A DNA stretch of 64,000 bases, taken from NCBI RefSeq assembly GCF_002277025.1, contig NZ_NIWD01000002.1:593454-657453 (forward strand). The letters run 5' to 3'. This stretch comes from Sphingopyxis sp. GW247-27LB (GTDB lineage: Bacteria > Pseudomonadota > Alphaproteobacteria > Sphingomonadales > Sphingomonadaceae). The notes beneath the pieces were generated by a model. The model ran no database searches and was not told where the DNA came from. It worked only from the letters and a program-made list of their open reading frames with translations. The translations under genes and the position numbers were made by a program. Below are positions 28,103 to 36,475 of this stretch, one piece after another (the stretch's first letter is position 1; each line of letters begins with the position of its first letter).

Positions 28103-28918
28103 TCACGACACCGCGCCCTTGCCGCCAGTGATGATCAGCTCGCGCGCCGGTGTCACCTTGCCGCTCACCCGATAATTGAGACTGATCTCCTCAATCTCGC
28201 TGCTGGCGAATAGCTCGCGGATCTCGGGGCGGTCGTTGATCGACAGGATGAAGCGCCCCTCAATCGCCTCTAAGAGGTCTCTCAGACGGGTGAAATCGAC
28301 CCGCGAAAATATGCCTTTGCCATAATAATCTTCGGTGCCGAAATAAGGCGGGTCGAGGTAAAAGAGGGTGCCGCGTGTGTCATAGCGGCCAATCAATTCC
28401 TCATATGGCAGTCGTTCAATATCGACCCCGCAGAGTCGCTCATGCACATCCTCCAGCATCGGAACGAGCTTGGTAAGATCAAACCTGGCTGATTGAGTTG
28501 TCGTCACGCCATAGCGCCTGCCGACCGCACCAAAACTTGCCCGCTGAAGATAGAGAAAGCGCACCGCCCGTTCGAGATCGGTCAGTAGGCCTGCATCCAG
28601 CGCCACCAATCGATCAAACTCCGCTCGACTACATATCTGCCATTTCAGGACGTCGAGCAGTTGTTGGTAATGGCGCTGCAAAAGGCGAAAGAGGTTCACG
28701 ACGTCGGTAGAGATATCGTTGATGACCTCCTTTTTTGGTCGTTTCGCCCGACGAAAGAAGATGCCCCCCATGCCGACAAAGGGCTCGGCATAGACCGAAT
28801 GGGGTATCGCATCGATGCGCTCCACCAAGGTTCGAGCTAGCGCGCGCTTTCCGCCTACATACGGCGCGACGGGCAGGGTCGGAGCGACAGGCTCCAGATG
28901 CGTCAATTCATTCTTCAC
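28103..28918 (-). CDS. Dam-type DNA adenine N6-methyltransferase
   Basis: The enzyme transfers a methyl group from AdoMet to adenine N6 in DNA, most likely to protect phage DNA from host restriction, the role Mom plays at the same place in Mu. The 271-residue protein starts at a GTG. The AdoMet motif is AEPFVGMGG (residues 44-52), preceded by PYVGGKRAL, and the catalytic motif is D189-P-P-Y192, the order of alpha-class Dam enzymes. The recognition sequence cannot be read from sequence. The gene is visibly more AT-rich than the phage around it, a sign of separate acquisition. Confidence 0.9.
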   Translation of the reverse strand: MKNELTHLEPVAPTLPVAPYVGGKRALARTLVERIDAIPHSVYAEPFVGMGGIFFRRAKRPKKEVINDISTDVVNLFRLLQRHYQQLLDVLKWQICSRAEFDRLVALDAGLLTDLERAVRFLYLQRASFGAVGRRYGVTTTQSARFDLTKLVPMLEDVHERLCGVDIERLPYEELIGRYDTRGTLFYLDPPYFGTEDYYGKGIFSRVDFTRLRDLLEAIEGRFILSINDRPEIRELFASSEIEEISLNYRVSGKVTPARELIITGGKGAVS

Positions 28919-29059
28919 GTTCGCTACCTATTCGCAGCCCCGCCGGCCAGCCGGTGGGGGAACGGAGCGATGCCGCGGCATCGCGAGGTGCGGGGTCCAG
29001 TCCCTGCGGTGACGGGCGCTCCAACGCCCGTTGCCTCCCCCTTTCGGGGAAGAGCGATT
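28919..29059. other. Structured gap upstream of the methylase gene
   Basis: This 141-base gap holds an 18-bp perfect palindrome (28967-28984, centred on CCGCGG), a 7-bp stem-loop with arms ACGGGCG and CGCCCGT, and a TCCCC/GGGGA hairpin. It is the only sizeable non-coding gap in the late region, so it could carry the methylase promoter or its control. In Mu the matching gene mom is controlled at promoter and translation level; I do not see a Com-like zinc protein here. Confidence 0.5.
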
Positions 29060-29332
29060 CTAACGTTTGGTGGGATCGGAGTGCGTCATGCCGGCGACCC
29101 ATGCGGCGAACGTCCCCGTTTCGGCCGCGGCGCGTTCGTGCAGTTCATCAAAGTTGCGGTGGTGAATCTCGATCGTCGAGACCAGGCGTTCATTCTGAGC
29201 CGACAGGTTAGCTGCATCGCCAAGCGCCTCGACGATCGCGTCGACCGTTGAAACGTCGAGCTCGATTTTGTCCCGACCCCGCACGCGCGCCTTCGCGGCC
29301 CAGCCCTGCAACCGACTAGCGATTTCAGCCAT
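29060..29332 (-). CDS. Phage hypothetical protein, helical
   Basis: The 90-residue product is probably mostly alpha-helical, with a likely coiled-coil around VDAIVEALGDAANLSAQNERL. The start at 29332 overlaps the Gam-like stop by 8 bases. It matches no family I know. It sits between Gam and the methylase and may belong to the same right-end accessory block. Confidence 0.6.
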   Translation of the reverse strand: MAEIASRLQGWAAKARVRGRDKIELDVSTVDAIVEALGDAANLSAQNERLVSTIEIHHRNFDELHERAAAETGTFAAWVAGMTHSDPTKR

Positions 29333-29885
29333 CAGAGCGGGCCTCCTTCGCGGTCTCGGCCGGGCCGACGTCGATGAAGAATTCATCGTCCTGGGCGACG
29401 GTGACGCCGGCGCGTTCGAAGGTCCGTCGGACGCTCTCGTCCTTCGGCCAGGCGGTGATGATCGCTTCCTTGTCGAGGGTCACCTTGCCGCGCCGCAGGA
29501 ACAGGGACTTGCCCGACCAGCGGAGCGACGAAATCCAAGCGATGATGTCGTCGAGCTTCTTGCCCTTCGCGATGCGCACCGACTTATTGCCGAGACGAAT
29601 GCCGATCTTGGCGCCGGCGAGGTCGGCCGATCGTTTCTTGCCGGCGAGACGCTGGGCGCCGCCGGCTTCCCACCATGCCTTGAGCGCGGCGAAACGCTCG
29701 CGCTGCGCGGGGGCGTGCTCGGCGACGGCCGTGTCGTGCTCGGCCTTGATCTTGGCGATATAATGATCGGCCAGATCGGCGTCGGCGCGGAGGAGGCGCT
29801 CGACCTCGCCATATTTGGCGAGCAGCGCGATCGCCTCCTCGTCGGTAGCCGGGACCGGCAGCGCGGCTTGCTTGCGGCGGCTCAC
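29325..29885 (-). CDS. gam: Gam-like host-nuclease inhibitor
   Basis: Mu Gam binds DNA ends as a Ku-like dimer and protects phage DNA from RecBCD-type exonucleases. The GTG at 29885 overlaps the stop of the fibre-assembly gene (GTGA) and gives 186 residues. A long N-terminal helix (KYGEVERLLRADADLADHYI) is followed by the family core GAKIGIRLGNKSVRIAKGKK, AWISSLRW, DKEAIITAW and RRTFERAGVTVAQDDEFFIDV. In Mu gam is an early gene next to B; here it is late and near the right end, so expression timing may differ. Upstream in-frame codons are a shadow of the neighbouring gene. Confidence 0.82.
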   Translation of the reverse strand: MSRRKQAALPVPATDEEAIALLAKYGEVERLLRADADLADHYIAKIKAEHDTAVAEHAPAQRERFAALKAWWEAGGAQRLAGKKRSADLAGAKIGIRLGNKSVRIAKGKKLDDIIAWISSLRWSGKSLFLRRGKVTLDKEAIITAWPKDESVRRTFERAGVTVAQDDEFFIDVGPAETAKEARSDG

Positions 29886-30382
29886 AGCAATTCGCCCCGC
29901 TCGCCCAGCCAGCTCGGCCGCGCCGGCCATTCGACGCTGTCGAGCGGCGCGGCCTGGTCGATCGTCGCGGTGAGATCGCGCAGCGCGGCGCGCCAGGCGA
30001 TGAGCTCCTCGCGCTGCTCGGCCGAGATCGGATAATCGGGCACGGCGAGCATGACGTCGGTCGCGGCGAGGAGGCGGTTGCGGCGGGTGCGGATGATCGC
30101 GAGCTGATCGGCCGGGGCGAGCGGATCGGGATCGACCGCCTTGGCGCGGCCGGCCTCGACGACGATCTGCTGTCCCTTTTCCTGCGCCTCCATCAGCCGC
30201 GCCCACTCGGCCTGGCTAACCGCGACCGCATCGAGCGGGATCTTGGTTTCAGAGTTCGCGACGTAGCGCGGGGTGCGGCCCGCCTTGATCTGCTTTTCGC
30301 TGAGCGGCTCGGCGATCTGGCGCGGGCCGTGGATCGTCTCGTTGTAGAAGCCGCCGGTCGAGGGGCTGAAATATTGGTCCAT
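29882..30382 (-). CDS. Tail fibre assembly protein (gpU-like)
   Basis: The product is a chaperone for the neighbouring tail fibre. The N-terminus YFSPSTGGFYNETIHG and the block IPLDAVAVSQAEWARLMEAQ are hallmarks of phage fibre-assembly proteins. The C-terminal half (IIRTRRNRLLAATDVMLAVPD...) matches the DUF4376-like tail seen in Mu-type assembly proteins. The 166-residue gene directly follows the fibre gene, as in Mu S-U. Confidence 0.8.
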   Translation of the reverse strand: MDQYFSPSTGGFYNETIHGPRQIAEPLSEKQIKAGRTPRYVANSETKIPLDAVAVSQAEWARLMEAQEKGQQIVVEAGRAKAVDPDPLAPADQLAIIRTRRNRLLAATDVMLAVPDYPISAEQREELIAWRAALRDLTATIDQAAPLDSVEWPARPSWLGERGELL

Positions 30383-30395
30383 GTCGCGCGCTCCT

Positions 30396-31064
30396 TTAGA
30401 AACCGATGGCGAAATAGGTGCCCGACGTGCCGGTATCGCCCGCGTTGAAGACGGTGGCGCCGCTCGCCGACTTGCCGCTGACGAACGGGTTGTTGTCCTG
30501 GGCGCCGTAGTCGAGGCGGCCGCCGGTCACGTCACAGTGGGTGCACATCGTCGGGAAGGTCGTCGGGAAGGTGATGTTGACCGAGCTGTTGGCGCTGACC
30601 GTATAGGTGCCCCACACGAAGACGAGCCCGAGGATCGTCTTGTAGCCGGTGCCCGCGAGCAGCGCCCCGCCGATGCCGCCCTGCAGCGCGAGCGCGGTCA
30701 CCGCCTTCGTGTCGTCGGTGCCGGTGGCGACGTCGGCCGCGCTCGCCTTCGGCACGGTGATGGTGCGATCGGCGGCGAGATCGCCGCCGCCGGTGGCGAG
30801 ACCCGCGGTGTTGACCTGGCGCGTCGTGGGCACCGCGCCGCCCCCGGCGCCGGCGGCGCCCGCGGCGATCGCGAGGACTGCAGCATAGAGCTGCATCCCG
30901 TCACCTTTGACGAGCGCTATGCCTGCTTCTTCGATCAGACGGCAGAGATTCTCCTGCACGTCGTCGCTCCATTCGGCCGTGACCATCGTCGCCTGCTGGC
31001 CGATCGCCGGATTGCCGCTGGAAAAGTGATTGAGGACGTGGCCGGGGCCGTCGATCCGATGCAT
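30396..31064 (-). CDS. Tail fibre protein (gpS-like)
   Basis: The 222-residue product is a short tail fibre. The N-terminal part (HRIDGPGHVLNHFSSGNPA) is a likely baseplate-attachment segment, and a glycine/alanine-rich shaft follows. The C-terminus (GTYTVSANSSVNITFPTTF...) matches the gp53-like tip domain of many Mu-like fibres. It is much shorter than Mu S (about 500 residues). The start has AGGAGG upstream. The large protein at 52762-55278 may supply extra receptor-binding surface. Confidence 0.82.
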   Translation of the reverse strand: MHRIDGPGHVLNHFSSGNPAIGQQATMVTAEWSDDVQENLCRLIEEAGIALVKGDGMQLYAAVLAIAAGAAGAGGGAVPTTRQVNTAGLATGGGDLAADRTITVPKASAADVATGTDDTKAVTALALQGGIGGALLAGTGYKTILGLVFVWGTYTVSANSSVNITFPTTFPTMCTHCDVTGGRLDYGAQDNNPFVSGKSASGATVFNAGDTGTSGTYFAIGF

Positions 31065-31074
31065 GGAAAACCTC

Positions 31075-31758
31075 CTATAGTGCGGTGAAGTCGAACCAGA
31101 CCATCGGGTCAGGCGCGATGTCGTATGCGAAGATGACGATGCTGTGCGCCGGGGCGGCGCGGCGGATGATGCACTCGAGGTCGAGCGAGCCGAAGCCGAC
31201 CAGGCGCTCGCCGACGCGGCTCTGCCCGACGCGGAAATATCGCAGCGTCAGGCCCTGTCCGTCGTCGACCGCCGGCGACTGAACGTTGACGCGCCACGCA
31301 TGCGCCCAGGCTTCATCGTAAAGACAGTCTCCGACACGGCTCTGCCCGACACGGAAGGGCCGGAACTCGTCGATCGTGATCGCGAAGCCCAGCGTCGCCG
31401 CGAGGCCGATGAAATAGGCGCGACTCTGCCCGCCGAGGCCGGTCAGCCGCGAATGCACCGCCGCCTGGCGCTCGGCGATCGAATCGGGCGCGGCGATGCA
31501 GCTGTCGGGAAGCCCGGCGACGCGCTCCCAATCGGCGAGCAGCTCGAGCGCGGATCGCGGGTCGACCTCCTCGAACAGGTCCGCGACGCGGCCGTCGACG
31601 CGCGCCAGCTCCTCGGCCTTGGCGCGCATCAGCTGCATCAGCGTCGAACCGTCCTCGCGCGGCCAGGCGCGGCCGCGCGGTAGCATCGCCGCGAGCTGGG
31701 TCGCGTAGGCGGCGGCGCTGTGCGGCGCGATCTGGCTGGTCGACGGCGCTTCGGTCAT
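31075..31758 (-). CDS. Mu gp48-like tail/baseplate protein (DUF2313)
   Basis: The product is a baseplate component of the Mu gp48/YmfQ family, next to the fibre in the virion. The start at 31758 overlaps the gp47 stop (ATGA). Family features include the N-terminal YATQLAAMLPRGRAWPREDGS, the LLADWERVAGLPDSC block and two copies of the FRVGQSRVG motif. Length 227 residues is typical. Confidence 0.88.
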   Translation of the reverse strand: MTEAPSTSQIAPHSAAAYATQLAAMLPRGRAWPREDGSTLMQLMRAKAEELARVDGRVADLFEEVDPRSALELLADWERVAGLPDSCIAAPDSIAERQAAVHSRLTGLGGQSRAYFIGLAATLGFAITIDEFRPFRVGQSRVGDCLYDEAWAHAWRVNVQSPAVDDGQGLTLRYFRVGQSRVGERLVGFGSLDLECIIRRAAPAHSIVIFAYDIAPDPMVWFDFTAL

Positions 31759-32807
31759 ACCCATTCGACCTCGCCGAGCATGGGCAGCGATCCGGGGGCG
31801 ACCTCGACATTGAGCTCGGGCAGCTGCAGGTCGTGCCACGTCTCGCCGGCGGCGATCGAGATCGCCTCGCGCAGCCGCGACAGATAGATGGTGCCGCCCG
31901 GCTGCGCGTCGCGCGCGAAGAAGTCGTCGAGCTCGGCGACGACGGCGGCGCGGACGTCGGCGGTGTCGGGGACGAGCTTGATGCGCAGGTCGATCGGAAA
32001 CGCCTCGGGCGCGAAGACGACGACGTCGGCAGTCACCGGGCGGAGCGGCGCGAGCCACGCGTCGACCGCTTCGATATCGGCGGGAAGCGGCAGGATGTCG
32101 GGCCGGTTGTCGAGGACGAAGGTCACCCCGACGGTGCCGGCACCCATCCAGAGCGGGAAAACCCATGCGCGGGTGACTTCGGGGAATTCCAGCGTCCACT
32201 GCTCATAATCGCCCACCGCGCCGCCCTTCGGCGGGGTGCGGATGCGAGTGAGCAGCCGCGCGCGCAGCGCCTCGTCATCCTCCTCGGCCGCGCCGCCGGC
32301 GATGCCGGGCGCCTCGACGGTCGCGGCGGCGTTGACGCCGGCGATCGGCGCGACGAAGCGCAGCACCGTTCCCGTCGCCGTGTCGCCCGCCGGGCCGCCC
32401 GCGACCTCCTCGACCGCGACGCTCGTCGCGCCGGCGCCGATCGCGACCGCCGCCGTCGTGCGATATTCGACCTCGTCGTCGCGGATCAGCGCGGTCCCCG
32501 CCGGGACGGGCGTTCCCTCGACGCCGGTCAGCGCGACGCTGCCGGTCGCGCCGATCGCGGCCTTGCGGGTGAGACCCCAGATCGCGGCGTGGCGGCCGAG
32601 CAGCTCGGCCTCGGCGGTGTCGGGCAGGATCTGGCGCGCGAGCCAGTCGACATAGCCATAGAGGTTCGACGCGGTGCCGGCATAGGAGCGCGCGAGCACG
32701 TCGAGGACGCTCGCCGGCAAGCGGGCATCGGCGCCGGGCAGGCGGCTGTCGAGGTCGGCGCGGATGCGCTCGATCAGGCCCGAAAGCGTCGGACGGTTAA
32801 ACGGCAA
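31755..32807 (-). CDS. Baseplate protein J (Mu gp47-like)
   Basis: The product is the wedge protein of the contractile baseplate. A TTG at 32807 with GGAGG 6 bases upstream gives 350 residues; the longer frame would also begin with TTG. Typical blocks are ADLDSRLPGADARLPASVLD, YGYVDWLARQILPDTAEAELL and a C-terminal region (DLRIKLVPDTADVRAAV, GGTIYLSRLREAIS). It overlaps both neighbours by a few bases. Confidence 0.9.
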   Translation of the reverse strand: MPFNRPTLSGLIERIRADLDSRLPGADARLPASVLDVLARSYAGTASNLYGYVDWLARQILPDTAEAELLGRHAAIWGLTRKAAIGATGSVALTGVEGTPVPAGTALIRDDEVEYRTTAAVAIGAGATSVAVEEVAGGPAGDTATGTVLRFVAPIAGVNAAATVEAPGIAGGAAEEDDEALRARLLTRIRTPPKGGAVGDYEQWTLEFPEVTRAWVFPLWMGAGTVGVTFVLDNRPDILPLPADIEAVDAWLAPLRPVTADVVVFAPEAFPIDLRIKLVPDTADVRAAVVAELDDFFARDAQPGGTIYLSRLREAISIAAGETWHDLQLPELNVEVAPGSLPMLGEVEWV

Positions 32808-33261
32808 GGCTGGCCTCCCACACAAAATCGAAGCGGTCGCGCGACGGTCCCTCGGGCCGTTCGACCTCGACGCCGAGCGCTAGCGTCGTGCGGCCAAGCG
32901 CGACCGCGATAACAACCAGATCGGAAACGATGCCGGCGCGCTTCAGCCAGGCGAGCGCGTCGGCGGCATAGGTGCGGCCGCGCTCGACATTGGCGGCCGT
33001 CAGCTTCTCGCGTTCGAGCAGCCACAGGCGCGAGCCGAGCTCCTCGGGCGCGTCCTCGCTGGGCCGGAAGGCGTTGCCCCACCAGCCGCGCGGATCGGCG
33101 CCGTTGTCGGGCAGCGGATCGTCCTCGCGCGCCCGCGCGTCGGTGAAGAGCGAGATTTCGATCGCGGTGCGCAGCCCGTCGTCGGTGACCAGGCGCCCGT
33201 CGACGACGGCGATATCGCCGCTGAAGCTGTCGTTCGACCAGAGGATGGCGATGTCGGTCAC
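32797..33261 (-). CDS. Mu gp46-like baseplate protein
   Basis: The 154-residue protein belongs to the phage GP46 family of baseplate proteins, the counterpart of T4 gp25. The block DDPLPDNGADPRGWWGNAF is diagnostic. It starts at an ATG that overlaps the upstream stop, and precedes gp47 as in Mu. Confidence 0.87.
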   Translation of the reverse strand: MTDIAILWSNDSFSGDIAVVDGRLVTDDGLRTAIEISLFTDARAREDDPLPDNGADPRGWWGNAFRPSEDAPEELGSRLWLLEREKLTAANVERGRTYAADALAWLKRAGIVSDLVVIAVALGRTTLALGVEVERPEGPSRDRFDFVWEASLAV

Positions 33262-33581
33262 TGGCTCACCTTCGTGACGAGGCGCAGACCGAAGGACACG
33301 CTGTAGCTGCCATCCTTGCGGATTCGCACGGTGACGGTCTGGCAGGCGCCATAGGTCGCCTTGAGTCCGCGGATGCGGCCGCTGCCCTTCTCGGCACTGC
33401 CGATGATCTCGGTTGGCGACCCGTCGAAGACATGGGCGCTCGCCGCGCCGATCATCTTCGCGAGCTCGTCGAACTTGTCGCCGGGCGAGACCTTCCAGCG
33501 ATAGGTGCCGACGCTCCGCGCGCGCTTGGTGCGCGTCCGGCCTGCCCTGCGCTGCTCCCTGTTAGGCAATTTTCCGCTCAT
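33258..33581 (-). CDS. Hypothetical protein between V and gp46
   Basis: The 107-residue product has a strongly basic N-terminus (LPNREQRRAGRTRTKRARS) and a small beta-rich remainder. I know no counterpart in Mu at this place, although a small protein here occurs in some Mu-like phages. The ATGA overlaps with V and gp46 on both sides argue that it is real. The function is unknown; the basic tail may bind nucleic acid or an acidic partner. Confidence 0.65.
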   Translation of the reverse strand: MSGKLPNREQRRAGRTRTKRARSVGTYRWKVSPGDKFDELAKMIGAASAHVFDGSPTEIIGSAEKGSGRIRGLKATYGACQTVTVRIRKDGSYSVSFGLRLVTKVSQ

Positions 33582-34141
33582 TCCGCCGTCACCTGTCCGC
33601 TGCCGCTGATGATCTTGCCGGTGCCGAGGTCGACGTCGTCGCCGACGCGCGCGACCGGCTGGCCGCCGGCGCCGCCGAGGCGGAGGTCGCCGCTCTCGAC
33701 CGTCACCGTGTCGGCGGTCACCTCGACGCTATCGGCGGTGACGATCACGTCGGGCGCATCGATCGTCACCTTCAGGGTGCTTTCGATCAGGATGCCGTCG
33801 CGCTTCAGGTGAACGACCTGGCCGAGATCGTCGAAGATCGCGACCTCGCCTTCCTCCATCCCCTTCAGGCGATAGCGGCGGTCCTCGACCTGGACGACGA
33901 CGCCGTGGCTGCGGGTGCCGCCGACGCAGACGACGAGCGCCTCGGCGCCGGGATGCGGCCGGCTGGTGAAGCCATAGCCCTGAAACCGCTCGACGCCGTC
34001 CTGCACCTCGTCGGAGAGCAGCTCGACCTGCAGCGCCTGCGCCTTCGCCTCGTCGTCGGAGCCCGAGACGACGGCGCGGCCGATCATCATGTTGATGCGG
34101 CCGTGGAGCGGATCGAGGGCGCGGCGCATCGCGTCCATCAC
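33578..34141 (-). CDS. Baseplate spike protein V (Mu gp45-like)
   Basis: The product is the central spike at the tail tip, which pierces the outer membrane. The N-terminal OB-like domain (IGRAVVSGSDDEAKAQALQVEL, FTSRPHPGAEALVVCVGG) is followed by a repetitive beta-helix stretch (TLKVTIDAPDVIVTADSVEVTADTV). This gene order, P then V, is conserved in Mu. 187 residues is a normal length. Confidence 0.9.
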   Translation of the reverse strand: MMDAMRRALDPLHGRINMMIGRAVVSGSDDEAKAQALQVELLSDEVQDGVERFQGYGFTSRPHPGAEALVVCVGGTRSHGVVVQVEDRRYRLKGMEEGEVAIFDDLGQVVHLKRDGILIESTLKVTIDAPDVIVTADSVEVTADTVTVESGDLRLGGAGGQPVARVGDDVDLGTGKIISGSGQVTAE

Positions 34142-35202
34142 AGACCCCCGATCGCGGAGGCGTCCGCGCTTTCCGAAACGGGGAGCAAACTGAACGCCTC
34201 AACCGGCGCGACCGTCAGCTCGGTCACCGTGCCGCGCCCGTCCTTTACCAGCGCGACCTCGGAGACCAGCATCGTCGCGTCGATCAGCAGGAAGGGCGAT
34301 TTCACGCCGACGCGGACGTCGGGACGCCACAGCTCGCCCGACGGCATCCGCCAGCCCATGACCGGGATCGTGGCATTCTGCGATCGGCCGGCGCGCGACG
34401 AGGCTTCCCAGGCGGCGCGGTCGCGCAGATTGGCGGGGGTCGACTGATCCTCGCCGATGATCAGCAGCGGGCGATAGCGCCCGACCGCGGGATCGCGCGC
34501 CTCGCCCTTGCTCGCCGCCGCCGCTTTGCCGTTGACCAGGTCGTCGCCCGACGACTGACCCTTGACGATATAATCGCTGAAGCGATCGTCGGCGCTGTGG
34601 GAGGCGCCGCCGCCCAGCATATTCTGGCCCTCGACCAGCTGGGCGACGACCGGGCCGCGGCCGGGGCGGATCAGCTCGACCTGTCCCGCGGCGTTCGACA
34701 CCGCGAGCAGTCCGCGATAGCGCGCGAGCCGCTGGATCGCGGCGTCGACGCTCTCGCCCTGCTGCAGCGCGAAGCGCTTGACCGCCGCGCCGGTGTCGGC
34801 CTTCGCGACGACCTCGATGCCGAACGGCTTGGCGAGCTCGGCCGCGATCGCCTCGATGCGGCGGCCGGTCCAGCTGCCGGGCTTCGCGATAGCCGAGCAG
34901 TCGACCAGGTCGCCGGCGCGATCGCGGCCGCTGAGCTCGATCGAATAGCCGGTCGCGTCGAACTGCGGCGCGATGCGCCCGACATAGCCGGTGATGACCG
35001 TCTCGCCGTCGATCTCGACGACGCAGGCGGCGCCCGTGCGCAGCGGCCAGCGCGGCGCGCCGGTGAAATCGCGCGCGGCGATCGTCAGGACGAAGCTGCC
35101 CGTCAGGCTCTCGATCGAGCGCGTGATGCGCAGCGAGTCCCAGCCCTCGTAGCGCTGGCCGTCGAGCTGAAGCGAGGCGCGCGGGGGAGCGGCGTCAGCC
35201 AT
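34138..35202 (-). CDS. Baseplate hub protein P (Mu gp44-like)
   Basis: The product is the hub on which the spike sits, related to T4 gp27 and to late control protein D. The 354-residue protein has the N-terminal WDSLRITRSIESLTGSFVLT block and the central IEAIAAELAKPFGIEVVAKAD. It overlaps N by 8 bases and V by 4. Confidence 0.9.
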   Translation of the reverse strand: MADAAPPRASLQLDGQRYEGWDSLRITRSIESLTGSFVLTIAARDFTGAPRWPLRTGAACVVEIDGETVITGYVGRIAPQFDATGYSIELSGRDRAGDLVDCSAIAKPGSWTGRRIEAIAAELAKPFGIEVVAKADTGAAVKRFALQQGESVDAAIQRLARYRGLLAVSNAAGQVELIRPGRGPVVAQLVEGQNMLGGGASHSADDRFSDYIVKGQSSGDDLVNGKAAAASKGEARDPAVGRYRPLLIIGEDQSTPANLRDRAAWEASSRAGRSQNATIPVMGWRMPSGELWRPDVRVGVKSPFLLIDATMLVSEVALVKDGRGTVTELTVAPVEAFSLLPVSESADASAIGGL

Positions 35203-36475
35203 TGGCAGCCCCCGCCATGATGTCGAGCGCGACGCCGCCGGGGACGAAGCCCGGATGACGGACCTTGTTCATCGCGACGATCGCGTCGGCCGACGCCTCC
35301 ATCGTGCGGCCGAAGCCGTGCAGGCGCTGCGCGATCGCGAGCGCCGGTTCGGTGGCGCGCGGCGTGTAGCGATAGCCGCGGGCGAGCCCGGCGCTGCGCG
35401 CGCCGATGTCGCGCGCGAGCGCGGTGCGCAGCGTGTCGAAGATCTCGGCGCGCGCGTCCTCGCCGGCGTCGGCCGACTCGAGCGCATGGCCGTCGAAGAT
35501 CGCGGTGAGCCGGTCGCGCGCCTCGGCCGCGTCGGCCTGGTTGGTCCAGCGGATCGTCGCGGCGGCGGCGACAAGCTCGGCCCCGGCGGCGGCGCGGACG
35601 ATATGGACGATCGCGTCCTGGTTGTCGGCCTGCCGGGTGCGCGCCGGCGTCGTGCGCGGCACCGCGTCGAGATCGGCGCCGAAGCGCGCGAGCGGCTCGA
35701 GGGTGCGCAGCCGGGCGCGCGGCTGCGACGACAGCGCCGACACGGCGGAAACGAGGCCGACGATCGTCTGGCCGAGCGACAGCGGCGCGCGGAGCAGGCT
35801 TGCGGTGCCGCCGGGGAGCAGCCGCAGCCCGCTTTCGAAGCTGCGGAGCGCCTGGCCGAGCCCGCCCGAGGTCGCGGCGCTGAGCTCGGCCGTCAGCGCG
35901 AAGGCGTCGACCAGGCCCGACGCCGCGTCCTCGACGAAGCTCGCCGCCTTGTCGACCGAGAAGCGGTCGGCGAAATCGCCGGGCAGCGCCGCGCTCACCG
36001 ACGCCGCGGTGGACGAGGCGAGCGCGGCCGTGTCGCTGCTCGCGCCGAGTTTGGCTTCGGCGCCGCTCTCGCGGAACAATATGGTGAAGCGGGCGATGCC
36101 GCCCTCGTCGGTGCTTTCGACCAGGCGATAGTCGTCGACGAAGACCTGCAGCTGCTCGCCGGTCCACGGATCGACCAGCGTGCCGGGGCCGAACGCCTCG
36201 ATCGCGTCGATCAGCGCGTCGCGCCGGTCCATGTAATCGGCGCCGTGGACGAAACAGTCGATCGTCGCCTCGCGCGCGCGGCGCCCGAGATCCTCGCCGA
36301 CCGGCGTGTCGCGGAACGGCAGCTCGAACAGCGCGATGCGGCGCCCGCCGACGCGCTCGCGCTGCTGGGTCACGAAGGGCGCTCCGCGGAAGCTGCCCTG
36401 GACATAGCGCTGGCGCCATGCCGGCGCCGCGGGCGAGGTCGACGGGACGGGCGATTGCTGGGGGACGATCGCCAT
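35195..36475 (-). CDS. DNA circularisation protein N (Mu gp43-like)
   Basis: Despite its name this family is a tail/baseplate protein also found inside virions of P2- and Mu-like phages. The 426-residue protein shows the DNA_circ_N start WRQRYVQGSFRGAPFVTQQRERVGG and RIALFELPFRDTPVGEDLG, then GADYMDRRDALIDAIEAFGPG. The rest is alanine-rich and helical. It sits between tape measure and hub, as in Mu. Confidence 0.9.
   Translation of the reverse strand: MAIVPQQSPVPSTSPAAPAWRQRYVQGSFRGAPFVTQQRERVGGRRIALFELPFRDTPVGEDLGRRAREATIDCFVHGADYMDRRDALIDAIEAFGPGTLVDPWTGEQLQVFVDDYRLVESTDEGGIARFTILFRESGAEAKLGASSDTAALASSTAASVSAALPGDFADRFSVDKAASFVEDAASGLVDAFALTAELSAATSGGLGQALRSFESGLRLLPGGTASLLRAPLSLGQTIVGLVSAVSALSSQPRARLRTLEPLARFGADLDAVPRTTPARTRQADNQDAIVHIVRAAAGAELVAAAATIRWTNQADAAEARDRLTAIFDGHALESADAGEDARAEIFDTLRTALARDIGARSAGLARGYRYTPRATEPALAIAQRLHGFGRTMEASADAIVAMNKVRHPGFVPGGVALDIMAGAANG

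Noticed and set aside
28908..29102. 64-residue frame upstream of the methylase that could be a Com-like translational activator
   Set aside because: It lacks the two cysteine pairs of Com and overlaps the structured gap; position alone is not enough.
31250..31390. Short tandem similarity in the gp48-like gene as a possible DNA repeat
   Set aside because: It encodes the duplicated FRVGQSRVG motif normal for this protein family.
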